Assembly (NCBI RefSeq): GCF_014641075.1
Contig: NZ_BMHP01000002.1
Location: 1,860,001 to 1,924,000, forward strand
Origin: Paenibacillus nasutitermitis
GTDB taxonomy: Bacteria; Bacillota; Bacilli; Paenibacillales; Paenibacillaceae
Direction of reading: 5' to 3'
Length of the DNA stretch: 64,000 bases
A model generated the notes under the pieces. The model saw only the letters and a program-made list of their open reading frames with translations. It did not search any database and was not told the DNA's origin. The position numbers were made by a program, and so were the translations under genes. Positions within the stretch are counted from its first letter, which is position 1. Every line of letters starts with the position of its first letter. Positions 32,108-41,318 of this stretch are shown here, piece by piece.

Positions 32108-33622
32108 ATGGATCCTTTGAACCCGGACAACGCCAGTCCTTTGCAGGAGAACCTTCACGTTAATCTGAAAGCCGTGCAGAATGCCCTCGGTGCAAGTCCC
32201 GACTTGATTCTCAAAGAAATATTTCTCAGTGATGGCGTGATGACGGCTATCGTTTATATCGACGGGCTTGTCGATCTCAAGGGATTGCACAACAGCATCA
32301 TCCAAAATCTGATGTCCTGCAAGGCACATCCTCAGGACGTATGCAACGGTAGAACTCTCCTTGATTTTATAAGAAACGATATCCTGATGGCAGGCGATAT
32401 CGGCATCATAAACGATCAGAATACGTTGCTTACTTGTCTGCTATCCGGCGATGCCATCCTGCTGGTGAACGGATGCACGGAATGCCTGCGTATCGGAGTA
32501 AGCGGATGGGAGAGCCGCAGCGTCTCCGAACCCATCACGCAAACAGTGGTCCGGGGACCTATGGAGGCCTTTAATGAAAATCTCCGAACGAATACCGCAC
32601 TGCTCCGTCGCAAAATAAAAGACCCTCACCTGTGGCTGGAGCAGCGCTATATCGGCAAAGTTACCCAGACAACCGTAGCCATTATGTATCTGAAAAATGT
32701 AGCCGCGGACAGTATCGTAAAGGAAGTACGGTCACGATTGGACCAAATCAACATCGACGGGATCCTGGAGAGCGGATATATCGAGGAATTGATTCAGGAT
32801 AAGACGCTATCTCCATTTGCGACAATCTATAACAGTGAAAGACCGGATACGATTGCAGCAGGCATCCTGGAAGGACGGGTGGCCATTCTGATTGACGGGA
32901 CCCCCTTTGCCCTGCTTGTTCCGGCCCTGTTCATCCAGTTTTTTCAATCGGCGGAGGATTATGCGCAGCGCTCGGATGTCAGTACATTGCTTCGGATTAT
33001 CCGCTTTTTATCCTTCTTCATTTCGCTGCTGGCCCCTTCTCTGTATATTGCCATTACCACCTTTCATCAGGAGATGCTGCCGACTAATTTGCTGATTAAC
33101 CTTGCCGCGCAACGGGACGGCGTTCCTTTTCCCGCCTTTTTCGAAGCGCTGATGATGGAGATCACCTATGAAATTTTACGTGAAGCCGGTGTACGCATGC
33201 CACGGACAGTCGGTCAAGCGGTATCTATTGTCGGAACCCTCGTAATCGGACAAGCTGCAGTGGAAGCGGGCATTGTATCTTCCGTTATGGTTATCATCGT
33301 TTCCATTACGGCGATATCGAGTTATGTAATCCCTGCGACAAGCATGTCCATCTCGGTTCGTATGCTCCGTTTCCTGCTCATGGGCCTCGCCGCCTCGTTC
33401 GGCCTGTTTGGCATTCTGATGGGAATTATTGTGCTGGTCTTGCATCTGAGCTCACTGCGTTCGTTCGGCGTTCCATACATGAGCCCGTTGTCACCAATGA
33501 ATTTGAAAGGCCAGAAAGATACCTTCTTCCGGATTCCCTGGCAGGACATGTTAACCAGGCCGCCGCTCCTTGCGCAGAAGAATAATACGAGGCAAAAATC
33601 CGGAAAGAAGCAGGGAAAATAA
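32108..33622 (+). CDS. Spore germination receptor subunit A (GerA/GerKA family)
   Basis: The 504-aa A subunit sits in the inner spore membrane. It has a large N-terminal soluble domain (1-250; DLILKEIFLSDGVMTAIVYIDG is a typical stretch) and then about five or six membrane segments, with the conserved REAGVRMPRTVGQAVSIVG and PATSMSISVR motifs. A subunits form the oligomeric nutrient-gated channel with B and C subunits. The ATG follows AAGGGG by about 7 nt. It is the first gene of an A-C-D-B operon behind a candidate sigma-G promoter. Confidence 0.95.
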   Translation: MDPLNPDNASPLQENLHVNLKAVQNALGASPDLILKEIFLSDGVMTAIVYIDGLVDLKGLHNSIIQNLMSCKAHPQDVCNGRTLLDFIRNDILMAGDIGIINDQNTLLTCLLSGDAILLVNGCTECLRIGVSGWESRSVSEPITQTVVRGPMEAFNENLRTNTALLRRKIKDPHLWLEQRYIGKVTQTTVAIMYLKNVAADSIVKEVRSRLDQINIDGILESGYIEELIQDKTLSPFATIYNSERPDTIAAGILEGRVAILIDGTPFALLVPALFIQFFQSAEDYAQRSDVSTLLRIIRFLSFFISLLAPSLYIAITTFHQEMLPTNLLINLAAQRDGVPFPAFFEALMMEITYEILREAGVRMPRTVGQAVSIVGTLVIGQAAVEAGIVSSVMVIIVSITAISSYVIPATSMSISVRMLRFLLMGLAASFGLFGILMGIIVLVLHLSSLRSFGVPYMSPLSPMNLKGQKDTFFRIPWQDMLTRPPLLAQKNNTRQKSGKKQGK

Positions 33623-33639
33623 AGGGGGACAAATCCGCA

Positions 33640-34836
33640 ATGTACTGGAGACACGGAATACTGATATTGAGCCTGTTAGCCTTATGTTTGACAGGCTGTT
33701 GGGACCGCCGTGAATTAAATGAGCTGGGTATTGAACTTGGGACAGGCTACGATAAAATCGGCGATCAATATCATGTTTCCGTGCAGGTTGTTGATCCGTC
33801 ATCGGTATCGACCAAAAACAGTGGTTCCGTAAGGTCTCCCGTTGTGATGTACAAGGCCTCCGGTCCTACGATTTTTGAAACCTTGCGGAAGCTGACAATG
33901 ACAAGCCCCCGGAAAATTTACGGAGCGCATATACGCGTAATCATCGTCGGGGAATCGCTCGCCAGAGAAGGCATCTCCAAAATACTGGATCTTCAGATGC
34001 GCGATGCGGAGCCGCGTCCCGACATCTATATGCTTGTCGCAAAGAACGGCACCGCAGAGAATGCCCTAAAAATTATGACGCCACTTGAAAAGATACCCTC
34101 CCAGAATCTCTATGCTTCACTGGAAGCTTCCGCCAAGTTCGCGGGCACTTCGACGAAAGTAACGCTGGATCAGCTGGCCACCCAATTAATAACGGTCGGC
34201 ATTAATCCGGTTATAACGGGAGTCCATATCATCGGTAACCAGCAGATTGGAGAGAAGGAGAGGAATGTAAATGAAATTGACAGCTCCGCGCGTTTGGAGC
34301 TGTCCGACCTGGCTGTATTTGAAAAGGACCGCCTGGTCGGGTGGTTGAACCAAGAAGAAAGCAAGGGGTACAACTATATTTTGGATAATATCGGAAGTAC
34401 CGTAGATCATGTCAATTGCCCTGAAGGCGGAAAGCTTGTATTGGAAACCTACAACTCCAAGACATCACTAAAAAGCCGGATCAGGCAAGGAGAGCCGGAA
34501 ATCGATGTGAAAGTCGAAAGCATTGCCAATATAGGGGATGTGGAATGCAAAATAGATTTCACCAACCCGGAGACAATCAAGGATCTGCAGAAGGAGTGGT
34601 CCAAACAACTTACGCTCCTTATGGAAAACACGGTAAGTACCATACAGAAAAAATATCACAGCGACATCTTCGGCTTCGGACAGACGATCTACCGCAATCA
34701 TCCGAAAGAGTGGAGCAGGCTTAAGGATCGCTGGGAGGATCTATTTATCAAGCTTAAAGTAAACTATGACGTAAAAGTGACCATCCGCAGAGTCGGCTCG
34801 ATCAACAATCCGATCAGCAACAAATTAAGGGAGTGA
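33640..34836 (+). CDS. Spore germination receptor lipoprotein subunit C (GerC family)
   Basis: The 398-aa protein has a lipobox LCLTGC (Cys20) followed by WDRRELNELG, the standard GerC opening, and later conserved stretches such as RKIYGAHIRVIIVGESLAREG and RPDIYMLVAKNG. The C subunit is anchored on the outer face of the inner spore membrane and is needed for receptor function. It starts 17 bp after gerA with AAAGGGGG upstream. The 3' end precedes the small D gene with an 8-bp gap. Confidence 0.95.
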   Translation: MYWRHGILILSLLALCLTGCWDRRELNELGIELGTGYDKIGDQYHVSVQVVDPSSVSTKNSGSVRSPVVMYKASGPTIFETLRKLTMTSPRKIYGAHIRVIIVGESLAREGISKILDLQMRDAEPRPDIYMLVAKNGTAENALKIMTPLEKIPSQNLYASLEASAKFAGTSTKVTLDQLATQLITVGINPVITGVHIIGNQQIGEKERNVNEIDSSARLELSDLAVFEKDRLVGWLNQEESKGYNYILDNIGSTVDHVNCPEGGKLVLETYNSKTSLKSRIRQGEPEIDVKVESIANIGDVECKIDFTNPETIKDLQKEWSKQLTLLMENTVSTIQKKYHSDIFGFGQTIYRNHPKEWSRLKDRWEDLFIKLKVNYDVKVTIRRVGSINNPISNKLRE

Positions 34837-34844
34837 CAACCATT

Positions 34845-35087
34845 ATGGTAAGCGTTATTTCAGTTCTTGCCATCGGACTCGCTATCGCCGCTTACGAGCT
34901 GCCTGACCTGTTCCGTAAGCGGCAGAAGAAAGAAGTGATCTTCGTCAGTATTTTGCTTGCCATCGGAATCGTTCTCAGTAGCATGGCCACCAAGCCCATG
35001 AACCTCCCCAGTCCTTTGAACGTGCTCAAATTGATTTATAAGCCCATCAGTGAACTTGTATTTAACGAAAATGAAACAAGGAGGTGA
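34845..35087 (+). CDS. Small two-helix germination receptor D-type subunit
   Basis: The 80-aa protein has two membrane helices (about 2-19 and 31-48) with a basic loop between (RKRQKKE). Small two-helix D subunits are encoded in or beside several ger operons (for example gerKD) and modulate receptor response. Family assignment is by size, topology and place rather than by a motif. ATG 34845 lies 11 nt after AAGGGAG; GTG 34833 would overlap both that site and the gerC stop. Confidence 0.7.
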   Translation: MVSVISVLAIGLAIAAYELPDLFRKRQKKEVIFVSILLAIGIVLSSMATKPMNLPSPLNVLKLIYKPISELVFNENETRR

Positions 35088-35092
35088 ATCTA

Positions 35093-36208
35093 TTGCTTGA
35101 AAAAGGGAAAATCAGCATTCAACAATTAACCATCCTCGCCATTTTTTCCACAATCGGGGACTCTATACTCATCCTGCCCTCCATAATTACCAAGGCCTCT
35201 GAGCGGGATGCCTGGTTGTCCATGCTCGCAGGCATTCCCGCCGGGCTGTTCATCGTTTGGCTCGTTCTGCGCCTCTGGAAGACCTATCCGCAGGCGACGA
35301 TCATTCAGATCAACCGCAACGTGATGGGGAGGACGCTTGGAGGGATCGTCTCTCTCTTGTTTGTACTCTATTTCTTATTGAATACATCGGCGATGCTACG
35401 GGAAGCCAGCGACTTTATAACGACCAGTATCCTGGTTGAAACCCCGCTTCGGGCCATTCATTTCATGATGATTCTGGTATTAATGATCGGAATCCGCCTT
35501 GGATTGGAGCCGATTGCCAGAGCCAGCGAAATTTTCTTTCCCTGGTTTCTGTTTTTTTTATTCTGCCTGGTCGTTCTCATGCTCCCGCAAGTACACATGA
35601 CTAACTTATCCCCCATTCTGAGCCGGGGCATCCCCCCTATTTTGCAAGGGATGATTTATACGGTTACCTATCCGTTCACGGAGCTGTTGGTGTTTCTGAT
35701 GATATTTCCTCATGTGAAACAAGGGACCCATTTACAGCGGGATTTTATCCTTGGCGCACTTATAGGCGGAACCATCCTTTTCATCTTGCTTCTCCTGTCC
35801 ATCCTCGTGCTGGGTGCCGATATGACAACTTTTCATCTTTATCCCACCTATGCGCTAGCCAAAAAAATCAGTATCGCGCATTTTCTGGAGCGACTTGAAG
35901 CGATGATGGCTATTATTTGGCTATTCTCGATTTTTTTCAAAATAATCCTCTATTATTACGGTTTTATATTGGGCACGTCCCAGCTGTTCAAGCTGAAGGA
36001 CTACCGGATTCTTACCTATCCTGTGGGGATGATCCTGTTCGGTCTGGCTTTCTATATTTCTCCGAACGTCTCCTACTTCTCGGATGTGGCGAGAAAATAT
36101 TGGCCTTTCTTCGATTTAACATACGCCCTGATCATCATGATGACGTTAATTCTTGCTTATTTGTTCAAAAAAAACATGCAAAAATCCGCCGCAAATCCTG
36201 ATGCCTGA
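35093..36208 (+). CDS. Spore germination receptor subunit B (GerB, APC-type transporter fold)
   Basis: The 371-aa protein has ten or so membrane helices, opening with KISIQQLTILAIFSTIGDSIL, typical of GerAB/GerKB. B subunits are amino-acid-transporter-like proteins that bind the germinant. TTG 35093 lies 8 nt after AAGGAGG; the GTG at 35084 overlaps that site. It is the last gene of the operon, behind C and D, instead of the usual second place. Confidence 0.92.
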   Translation: MLEKGKISIQQLTILAIFSTIGDSILILPSIITKASERDAWLSMLAGIPAGLFIVWLVLRLWKTYPQATIIQINRNVMGRTLGGIVSLLFVLYFLLNTSAMLREASDFITTSILVETPLRAIHFMMILVLMIGIRLGLEPIARASEIFFPWFLFFLFCLVVLMLPQVHMTNLSPILSRGIPPILQGMIYTVTYPFTELLVFLMIFPHVKQGTHLQRDFILGALIGGTILFILLLLSILVLGADMTTFHLYPTYALAKKISIAHFLERLEAMMAIIWLFSIFFKIILYYYGFILGTSQLFKLKDYRILTYPVGMILFGLAFYISPNVSYFSDVARKYWPFFDLTYALIIMMTLILAYLFKKNMQKSAANPDA

Positions 36209-36333
36209 CGGGAAAAGGGTTATTCATTTTGCAGATCCGGGTACAAAAGGTTAAGCGTCTTTAACCATTTTGTTACTCATTTCCGAGAAGAAATCCTTAT
36301 TATTAGGGATATTCAACATCAGGGAGGATCACT

Positions 36334-37467
36334 ATGACCCATAACAACTTAAAGACGATCAGTATGAAATTGTTGGCCATCGGAGTAGTAGGCATCTTCA
36401 TCTTTCAGGCGGGAGCCTCGTTTTCTTTTGCCAAAGAGAATCCGGCCGCCGGCGTCAGCCATGCAAAATCATTTGCAGCCAAACAGCAGCTGCCTGCCAT
36501 TCAATTCACCACGAAGAAGATAAACACCGACACAAAAATGTATACTGCTGCGATCGAGTACCCGGTTGTCCAAGGTCTGCAAAGCGCGCAATACCAAGGC
36601 GAGCTGAATCACCGCATCGCCGAAACGGCCAGAGCGGATCTCGAAACTGTACAGCAGCAGGCAGAGAGGGATGCTTCGGCGGCGGAAGCAGCAGGCGATG
36701 ATTTTATCCCCTATGATATTACCGTCAAATACGAAGTCCAATCGGACGGAAGCACACGGGACAACGGTTATTTATCCATAAAGGTGCTTACTTATGTGTT
36801 TACGGGAGGCGCCCACGGCATTACCCGTGCGGACACCTATAATATCCATAATGCCCCAAAGCCTTCACTTATCACGCTGAAGGATTTATTCGGCGCAAAT
36901 TATAAAACGGTCATCAACAAAAAAGTTAAAGAAGTGATTGCCGCAAACCCTGAGGATTATTTTCAGGATACATTTAAAGGCATCTCGGACGACCAGACTT
37001 TTTATCTGCAGGGGAATCATGCGGTCATCCTCTTCCAAAATTACGAGATTGCGCCGTATTCATCGGGCCTCCCGGAAATCCAGATTCCTTTGGCGAATAC
37101 GGAAACAGGAGATTCAAGCGCCTTGGTAGTCAAAATCAATGGGTCCGTCCTGGATATTGGACAAGCCCCCCTTTATACCAATAAGGATGGCATGACAATG
37201 GCGCCTCTTAGGTCCATTTCCACGGCGCTCGGATATAAGCTCATTTGGAATGAGACCCTGCGGCAGGCTGAGCTGACCAAAGGCTCGCAGCGGATTACTG
37301 TGACCAAAGGGAAGGTTTCCTACCCAACTAATAAACAGTCCACCATTTCTCTGGATACCGAACCCGTCGTAAAAAACGGCAGCCTGTATGTACCACTCGC
37401 CTTTTTTTCCAAAGTATTTCAGGCTAAAGTCGTTTATACATCGGACTCCCTGACCATCTCAAACTAG
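36334..37467 (+). CDS. Secreted DUF4163/DUF3298 protein with C-terminal stalk domain
   Basis: The 377-aa protein has a signal peptide (about 12-33), a DUF4163-like region (about 55-150), a DUF3298 region with the diagnostic [15 protein letters not shown] near residue 155 (seen also in RsiV and PdaC), and a copper-amine-oxidase-N stalk domain at the end (about 275-375, with [18 protein letters not shown]). DUF3298 in RsiV binds lysozyme; PdaC is a peptidoglycan deacetylase, but no deacetylase domain is present here. The protein may bind cell-wall or lysozyme-like ligands; this is inference. Confidence 0.85.
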   Translation: MTHNNLKTISMKLLAIGVVGIFIFQAGASFSFAKENPAAGVSHAKSFAAKQQLPAIQFTTKKINTDTKMYTAAIEYPVVQGLQSAQYQGELNHRIAETARADLETVQQQAERDASAAEAAGDDFIPYDITVKYEVQSDGSTRDNGYLSIKVLTYVFTGGAHGITRADTYNIHNAPKPSLITLKDLFGANYKTVINKKVKEVIAANPEDYFQDTFKGISDDQTFYLQGNHAVILFQNYEIAPYSSGLPEIQIPLANTETGDSSALVVKINGSVLDIGQAPLYTNKDGMTMAPLRSISTALGYKLIWNETLRQAELTKGSQRITVTKGKVSYPTNKQSTISLDTEPVVKNGSLYVPLAFFSKVFQAKVVYTSDSLTISN

Positions 37468-37519
37468 CCATTTCCGAATAAAGCAGGCTCCTCTGCGGGA
37501 AGGAAGGCGACGCAAGAAT

Positions 37520-38290
37520 ATGATCAAGCTTGTTCTGATTCGCCATGGCCAAAGCCAATGGAATCTGGAGAACCGTTTCACCGGCTGGACGGATATCGAT
37601 TTATCTGCGACCGGTCTGGATGAAGCCCGAAAAGCTGGGGAGATTTTACGCAATAACGGCTATGTTTTTGATCTGGGCTGTACGTCTTATTTGAAGAGAG
37701 CGATTCGCACGCTCTGGGTTATTCTCGATCAAATGGAGTTGATGTGGATACCCGTATTCAAAACATGGATGCTCAATGAACGCCATTATGGCGCTTTACA
37801 GGGTTTGAACAAAGTCGAGACGGCTTTAAAATACGGAGACGATCAGGTTCATGAGTGGAGAAGGTCGGTGAACATCCGTCCTCCTGCTCTTAAGCTGAAT
37901 GATCCGCGCTGCGAGAGGTCTGATTTGAGATATCGGGGAATTCAAGAATGTGTGCCGTTAACGGAAAATCTGGAGGATACACAGGCGAGGGCAATGGCCT
38001 ATTGGAATGAAACCATCCAGCCAGCTCTCAAGGCCGGTAAACGGGTGCTGATCGCCGCCCACGGCAATACCATACGAGCGCTTGTGCAATATATCGACCG
38101 AATTCCCGGAGATGATATGGCAAGTCTCAACATTCCAACAGGCACACCGCTGGTTTATGAGCTGGATGATCTGCTCCAGCCTTTGCGACATTATTTTCTG
38201 GGAGAGTCCGGCAAGGTGGAGAGCAAATCCGTAACAGATCCATTGCCTGGAAACCCACAGCAACAGCCAGGGGCCGACGCCACAGGTTAG
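37520..38290 (+). CDS. gpmA: 2,3-bisphosphoglycerate-dependent phosphoglycerate mutase
   Basis: Interconverts 3- and 2-phosphoglycerate in glycolysis. The 256-aa protein has the phosphohistidine motif [10 protein letters not shown] (His9), [12 protein letters not shown], the [12 protein letters not shown] stretch of the dPGM class, and the second catalytic His in [15 protein letters not shown]. One common element differs: the usual L-T-S-x-L-x-R-A block reads [11 protein letters not shown]. The C-terminal 20 residues are Pro/Gln-rich and look disordered. GGAAGG precedes the ATG. Confidence 0.93.
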   Translation: MIKLVLIRHGQSQWNLENRFTGWTDIDLSATGLDEARKAGEILRNNGYVFDLGCTSYLKRAIRTLWVILDQMELMWIPVFKTWMLNERHYGALQGLNKVETALKYGDDQVHEWRRSVNIRPPALKLNDPRCERSDLRYRGIQECVPLTENLEDTQARAMAYWNETIQPALKAGKRVLIAAHGNTIRALVQYIDRIPGDDMASLNIPTGTPLVYELDDLLQPLRHYFLGESGKVESKSVTDPLPGNPQQQPGADATG

Positions 38291-38301
38291 AATACGAAGA
38301 A

Positions 38302-38327
38302 AAGCACACTGCGGCGGCAGTGTGCTT
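38302..38327. terminator. Terminator between gpmA and the sulfate-binding protein gene
   Basis: Perfect 11-bp stem AAGCACACTGC / GCAGTGTGCTT with a 4-nt loop between convergent genes; weak U-tracts. Confidence 0.7.
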
Positions 38328-38360
38328 CGTCGGTTATTTCCCCAGATAACGGAGAGGCTG

Positions 38361-39434
38361 CTACAAGCCTGCAAGCACCTGATACCAGATGCCCTTAGGG
38401 GAATAGAGCTTCTTGCGTACATCGTCCCATCCGCCGAGATAATGGATATCAAATAGATCAGCCGGCTGCTGGTAGCGGTCTTTGACCTCCGCCATCACCG
38501 CGTCGTCAACGGGGCGAAAGCCATGATTGGCGAAGATAAGCTGCGCTTCCGGTGTCTCCAGGTAGGCAAGGAAAGCTTCCGCCGCTTCCCTCGTTCCATG
38601 CTTATCCACGTTAACATCCACAACCGCGGCGGGATTCTCGATCAGTATCGTAGTGCTCGGCACAACGATTTCATATTGAACGCCCTTATTGATTCTGGCG
38701 ATCAGCTCGTTCTCGTAGGTAACAATCACATCGCCTACTCCATATTCAAACGCAGCCATCGAGGCGCGCCCGCTTTTGTCCAGTGACTCCACATTCTGAT
38801 GAATTTTCTCCAGAAAAGCTTTCGCATAAGCGGGATCCTTCTTGCCCGTATCCGCCTCTGACTTCTTCAGTCCCGCGCCGTATATGGCATTGATGTCCCA
38901 CTGCGCCCCTCCAGATGTTTTCGGATTGGGATACAGCACCTTAATCTCATCACGGGTCAAATCCTCCCAATCATGAATGTCCTTGGGATTGCCTTCCCGC
39001 GTCCCCAGAACGGCAATCGAACGCGTAATCATTCCATCATGCAAAAGCGCCTGCTTCCAGTCATGCGTAATAAAGCCCGCCTTCTGGATTTTATCGATAT
39101 CGCCTTCCATGGCAAGCACCGCCACATCTGCCTCGAAGCCGCCTGCAATCGCTCTTGCCTGTGTGCCGGATGCCTCATAGGATTCCTGAAAAGCAATCGT
39201 CTGTCCGGTTTCTGCCTTCCATTTGTCCTTGAACTTCGGAAGCAGATCCGCAAATGCGTCCTTAACAACGGAATAGGCGCCAATGACAAGCGTGATATCC
39301 CCTTGAGGAACATCCGCACCGGTTTCTTCCCCGCTGGAATTATTCCCGCTGCAGGCTGCGGTAATCAATAAAATTAGGGCTGTGCACAATAAACCGGTCA
39401 ATCGCCATCCTTTAGTCAGGGTAGGTTTCATCAT
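38361..39434 (-). CDS. Sulfate/thiosulfate ABC transporter substrate-binding lipoprotein
   Basis: The 357-aa protein has a lipoprotein signal (LLITAACSG, Cys28) and the family opening ITLVIGAYSVVKDAF, then FQESYEASGTQARAI, VGDVIVTYENE and the C-terminal FRPVDDAV. It captures sulfate outside the membrane for CysTWA. It is the last gene of cysT-cysW-cysA-sbp, 18 bp after cysA, with tandem ATGs at 39434/39431 and only a weak Shine-Dalgarno, so translation may be lower or coupled. Confidence 0.92.
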   Translation of the reverse strand: MMKPTLTKGWRLTGLLCTALILLITAACSGNNSSGEETGADVPQGDITLVIGAYSVVKDAFADLLPKFKDKWKAETGQTIAFQESYEASGTQARAIAGGFEADVAVLAMEGDIDKIQKAGFITHDWKQALLHDGMITRSIAVLGTREGNPKDIHDWEDLTRDEIKVLYPNPKTSGGAQWDINAIYGAGLKKSEADTGKKDPAYAKAFLEKIHQNVESLDKSGRASMAAFEYGVGDVIVTYENELIARINKGVQYEIVVPSTTILIENPAAVVDVNVDKHGTREAAEAFLAYLETPEAQLIFANHGFRPVDDAVMAEVKDRYQQPADLFDIHYLGGWDDVRKKLYSPKGIWYQVLAGL

Positions 39435-39452
39435 TACACAACACTTTCGTTA

Positions 39453-40517
39453 TTAAATATGAATCGGCATCGGGTCTTCCTTCAGCTTATTCTCCATGAT
39501 CCATGTGTCGTTATCGTTAAACAGGTACGCCCGGTGAATCAGCACACTGATTTCATCCCCAGGCTTCAGAACGTCTTTCTCCAGCGACCGGTACGTAATC
39601 AGCTTGATGTCGCCGACCTCAACTTCTATCATCCACTCGCTGCCGCGGAAGTGAACATGCTTGACGGTCCCGCGCGCCGTTGCCGATGCGATACGAAACT
39701 CGCTTTGTTTGCCGATCTCAATATATTCCGGACGGATTAGCGCCTGTGTCCCCGGCCAGGCGGACGCTTCCTCAAAGCCTTTGAGACGCTCAACCTGCGA
39801 AACGATCGTAGACTCGCCGATGAAGCTTGCCACAAACTGGGTTTGCGGGCTCTTGTAGATATCCCACGGCGAGCCTTTTTGCTCCAGCCGTCCTTTATTG
39901 ATGATCATGATTTCATCCGCTACTTCAATCGCCTCGTCCTGGTCATGGGTCACGAAGATGGAAGTGATTCCCACCCGCTCAATCATTTCCTTGAGCCAGG
40001 TGCGAAGCTCGGAACGGATTTTGGCGTCAATCGCCGCAAACGGCTCGTCGAGCAGCAGAAGTTGGGGCTCGGGAGCCAATGCCCGGGCGAAGGCTACCCG
40101 CTGACGCTGTCCGCCCGATAATTGATGTGGCAGACGATGCTCGAAGCCTTTAAGGCCCGTCAGCTCGACGAGCGTCATGACCCGCTCGCGAATGGCTTCT
40201 TTGGACTGCTTCTTCACCTTCAGCCCAAAAGCAATGTTATCATATACGGTCATATGCTTGAACAACGCATAATTTTGGAATACAAACCCGATCCCGCGCT
40301 CCTGCGGCGGCAGATCGTTCACCCTCTTGCCGTGAAACACGATGTCTCCGGATGAAGGCTGCTCCAATCCCGCAAGCATCCGGAGTATCGATGTCTTGCC
40401 TCCGCCGCTTGGCCCCAGCAGGCCGATCAGGCGGCCTTTCTCAATATCAAAGCTGACATCGCGAACGGCCTGGAAATCGCCGAACTGCTTATTTAATCCG
40501 CGCACCTCGATATGCAT
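39453..40517 (-). CDS. cysA: Sulfate/thiosulfate ABC transporter ATP-binding protein CysA
   Basis: The 354-aa ATPase has Walker A GPSGGGKT (35-42; Gly where Ser is more common), Q-loop QNYALF, signature LSGGQRQRVAFARAL, Walker B LLLLDEPFAAID and the switch His in VTHDQDEA. A C-terminal TOBE-like region (about 235-345) is of CysA type. It energises the CysTW channel. It starts 3 bp after cysW ends, with AAAGGAAG upstream. Confidence 0.95.
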   Translation of the reverse strand: MHIEVRGLNKQFGDFQAVRDVSFDIEKGRLIGLLGPSGGGKTSILRMLAGLEQPSSGDIVFHGKRVNDLPPQERGIGFVFQNYALFKHMTVYDNIAFGLKVKKQSKEAIRERVMTLVELTGLKGFEHRLPHQLSGGQRQRVAFARALAPEPQLLLLDEPFAAIDAKIRSELRTWLKEMIERVGITSIFVTHDQDEAIEVADEIMIINKGRLEQKGSPWDIYKSPQTQFVASFIGESTIVSQVERLKGFEEASAWPGTQALIRPEYIEIGKQSEFRIASATARGTVKHVHFRGSEWMIEVEVGDIKLITYRSLEKDVLKPGDEISVLIHRAYLFNDNDTWIMENKLKEDPMPIHI

Positions 40518-40520
40518 CGT

Positions 40521-41318
40521 TTAATGCACTTCCTTTCTCTTTTTGGCCCATTCCATGAGCAGCAGAAGTCCGACAGAGAAAGCCGCCAGCACAAGCGCTA
40601 CACCATTTGCAGCCGTCACATTAAAATTCTCGACATCCTGATAGACAAGCGTTGTCGCTGTCTGTGTCTTGTTCATGATATTTCCCGAGACGACCAGCAC
40701 GGCGCCGAATTCACCCAATGACCGGGCGACTGTAAGAACGACGCCATAGATAACGCCCCAACGGATCGAAGGCCAGGTTACATGCCAGAAGGTATACCAG
40801 GAATACGCGCCAAGCGTAGATGCTGCCTCTTCCTGCTGGGCACCGATTTCCTGCAGCACCGGCATCACCTCGCGCACCATAAGCGGGAATGTGACGAACA
40901 AGGTTGCCAGAATCATGCCCGGCAGCGCATAAACCACTTTGAAGCCGATCCCCTCGAAGAAAGCGCCCATAATGGAGTTCGGTCCCAGCAGCAGCACGAT
41001 CATAAGACCGCCGATAACCGGCGATACCGCGAACGGCAAATCAACGAAACTGTTGAGCAGCTGCTTGATCCTCCGGCCGAGCCAGGTTGCCCGCACCAGA
41101 TAAAGGGCCAGCATGACGCCGAACAAAGTATTAATGGCCGTAACCACAAGCACGATACTGCCCGTCATCATAAGAGCATGAAGCGCCTGCTTGCGCGTCA
41201 GCGCCTCGGCAAATCCGCTCCATCCATCCTCCCAGGCCCCGGTGAATATCTTCACAATCGGCGCGATCAGCAGGATGAGAAAAACAAGATAGGTTAAAGC
41301 AATCCAGAGCTTCTTCAT
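40521..41318 (-). CDS. cysW: Sulfate ABC transporter permease CysW
   Basis: The 265-aa permease has six membrane helices and the ABC-permease EAA motif EIGAQQEEAASTLGAYSWYTF. The segment SFVDLPFAVSPVIGGLMIVLLLG is characteristic of CysW. ATG 41318 overlaps the cysT stop in ATGA with AGGAGGG upstream inside cysT, so the two permeases are translationally coupled and form the membrane heterodimer. Confidence 0.95.
   Translation of the reverse strand: MKKLWIALTYLVFLILLIAPIVKIFTGAWEDGWSGFAEALTRKQALHALMMTGSIVLVVTAINTLFGVMLALYLVRATWLGRRIKQLLNSFVDLPFAVSPVIGGLMIVLLLGPNSIMGAFFEGIGFKVVYALPGMILATLFVTFPLMVREVMPVLQEIGAQQEEAASTLGAYSWYTFWHVTWPSIRWGVIYGVVLTVARSLGEFGAVLVVSGNIMNKTQTATTLVYQDVENFNVTAANGVALVLAAFSVGLLLLMEWAKKRKEVH

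Noticed and set aside
36249..36266. GGTTAA / TTAACC hairpin after gerB as a terminator
   Set aside because: Only 6 AT-rich pairs and a weak T-run; not strong enough to list.
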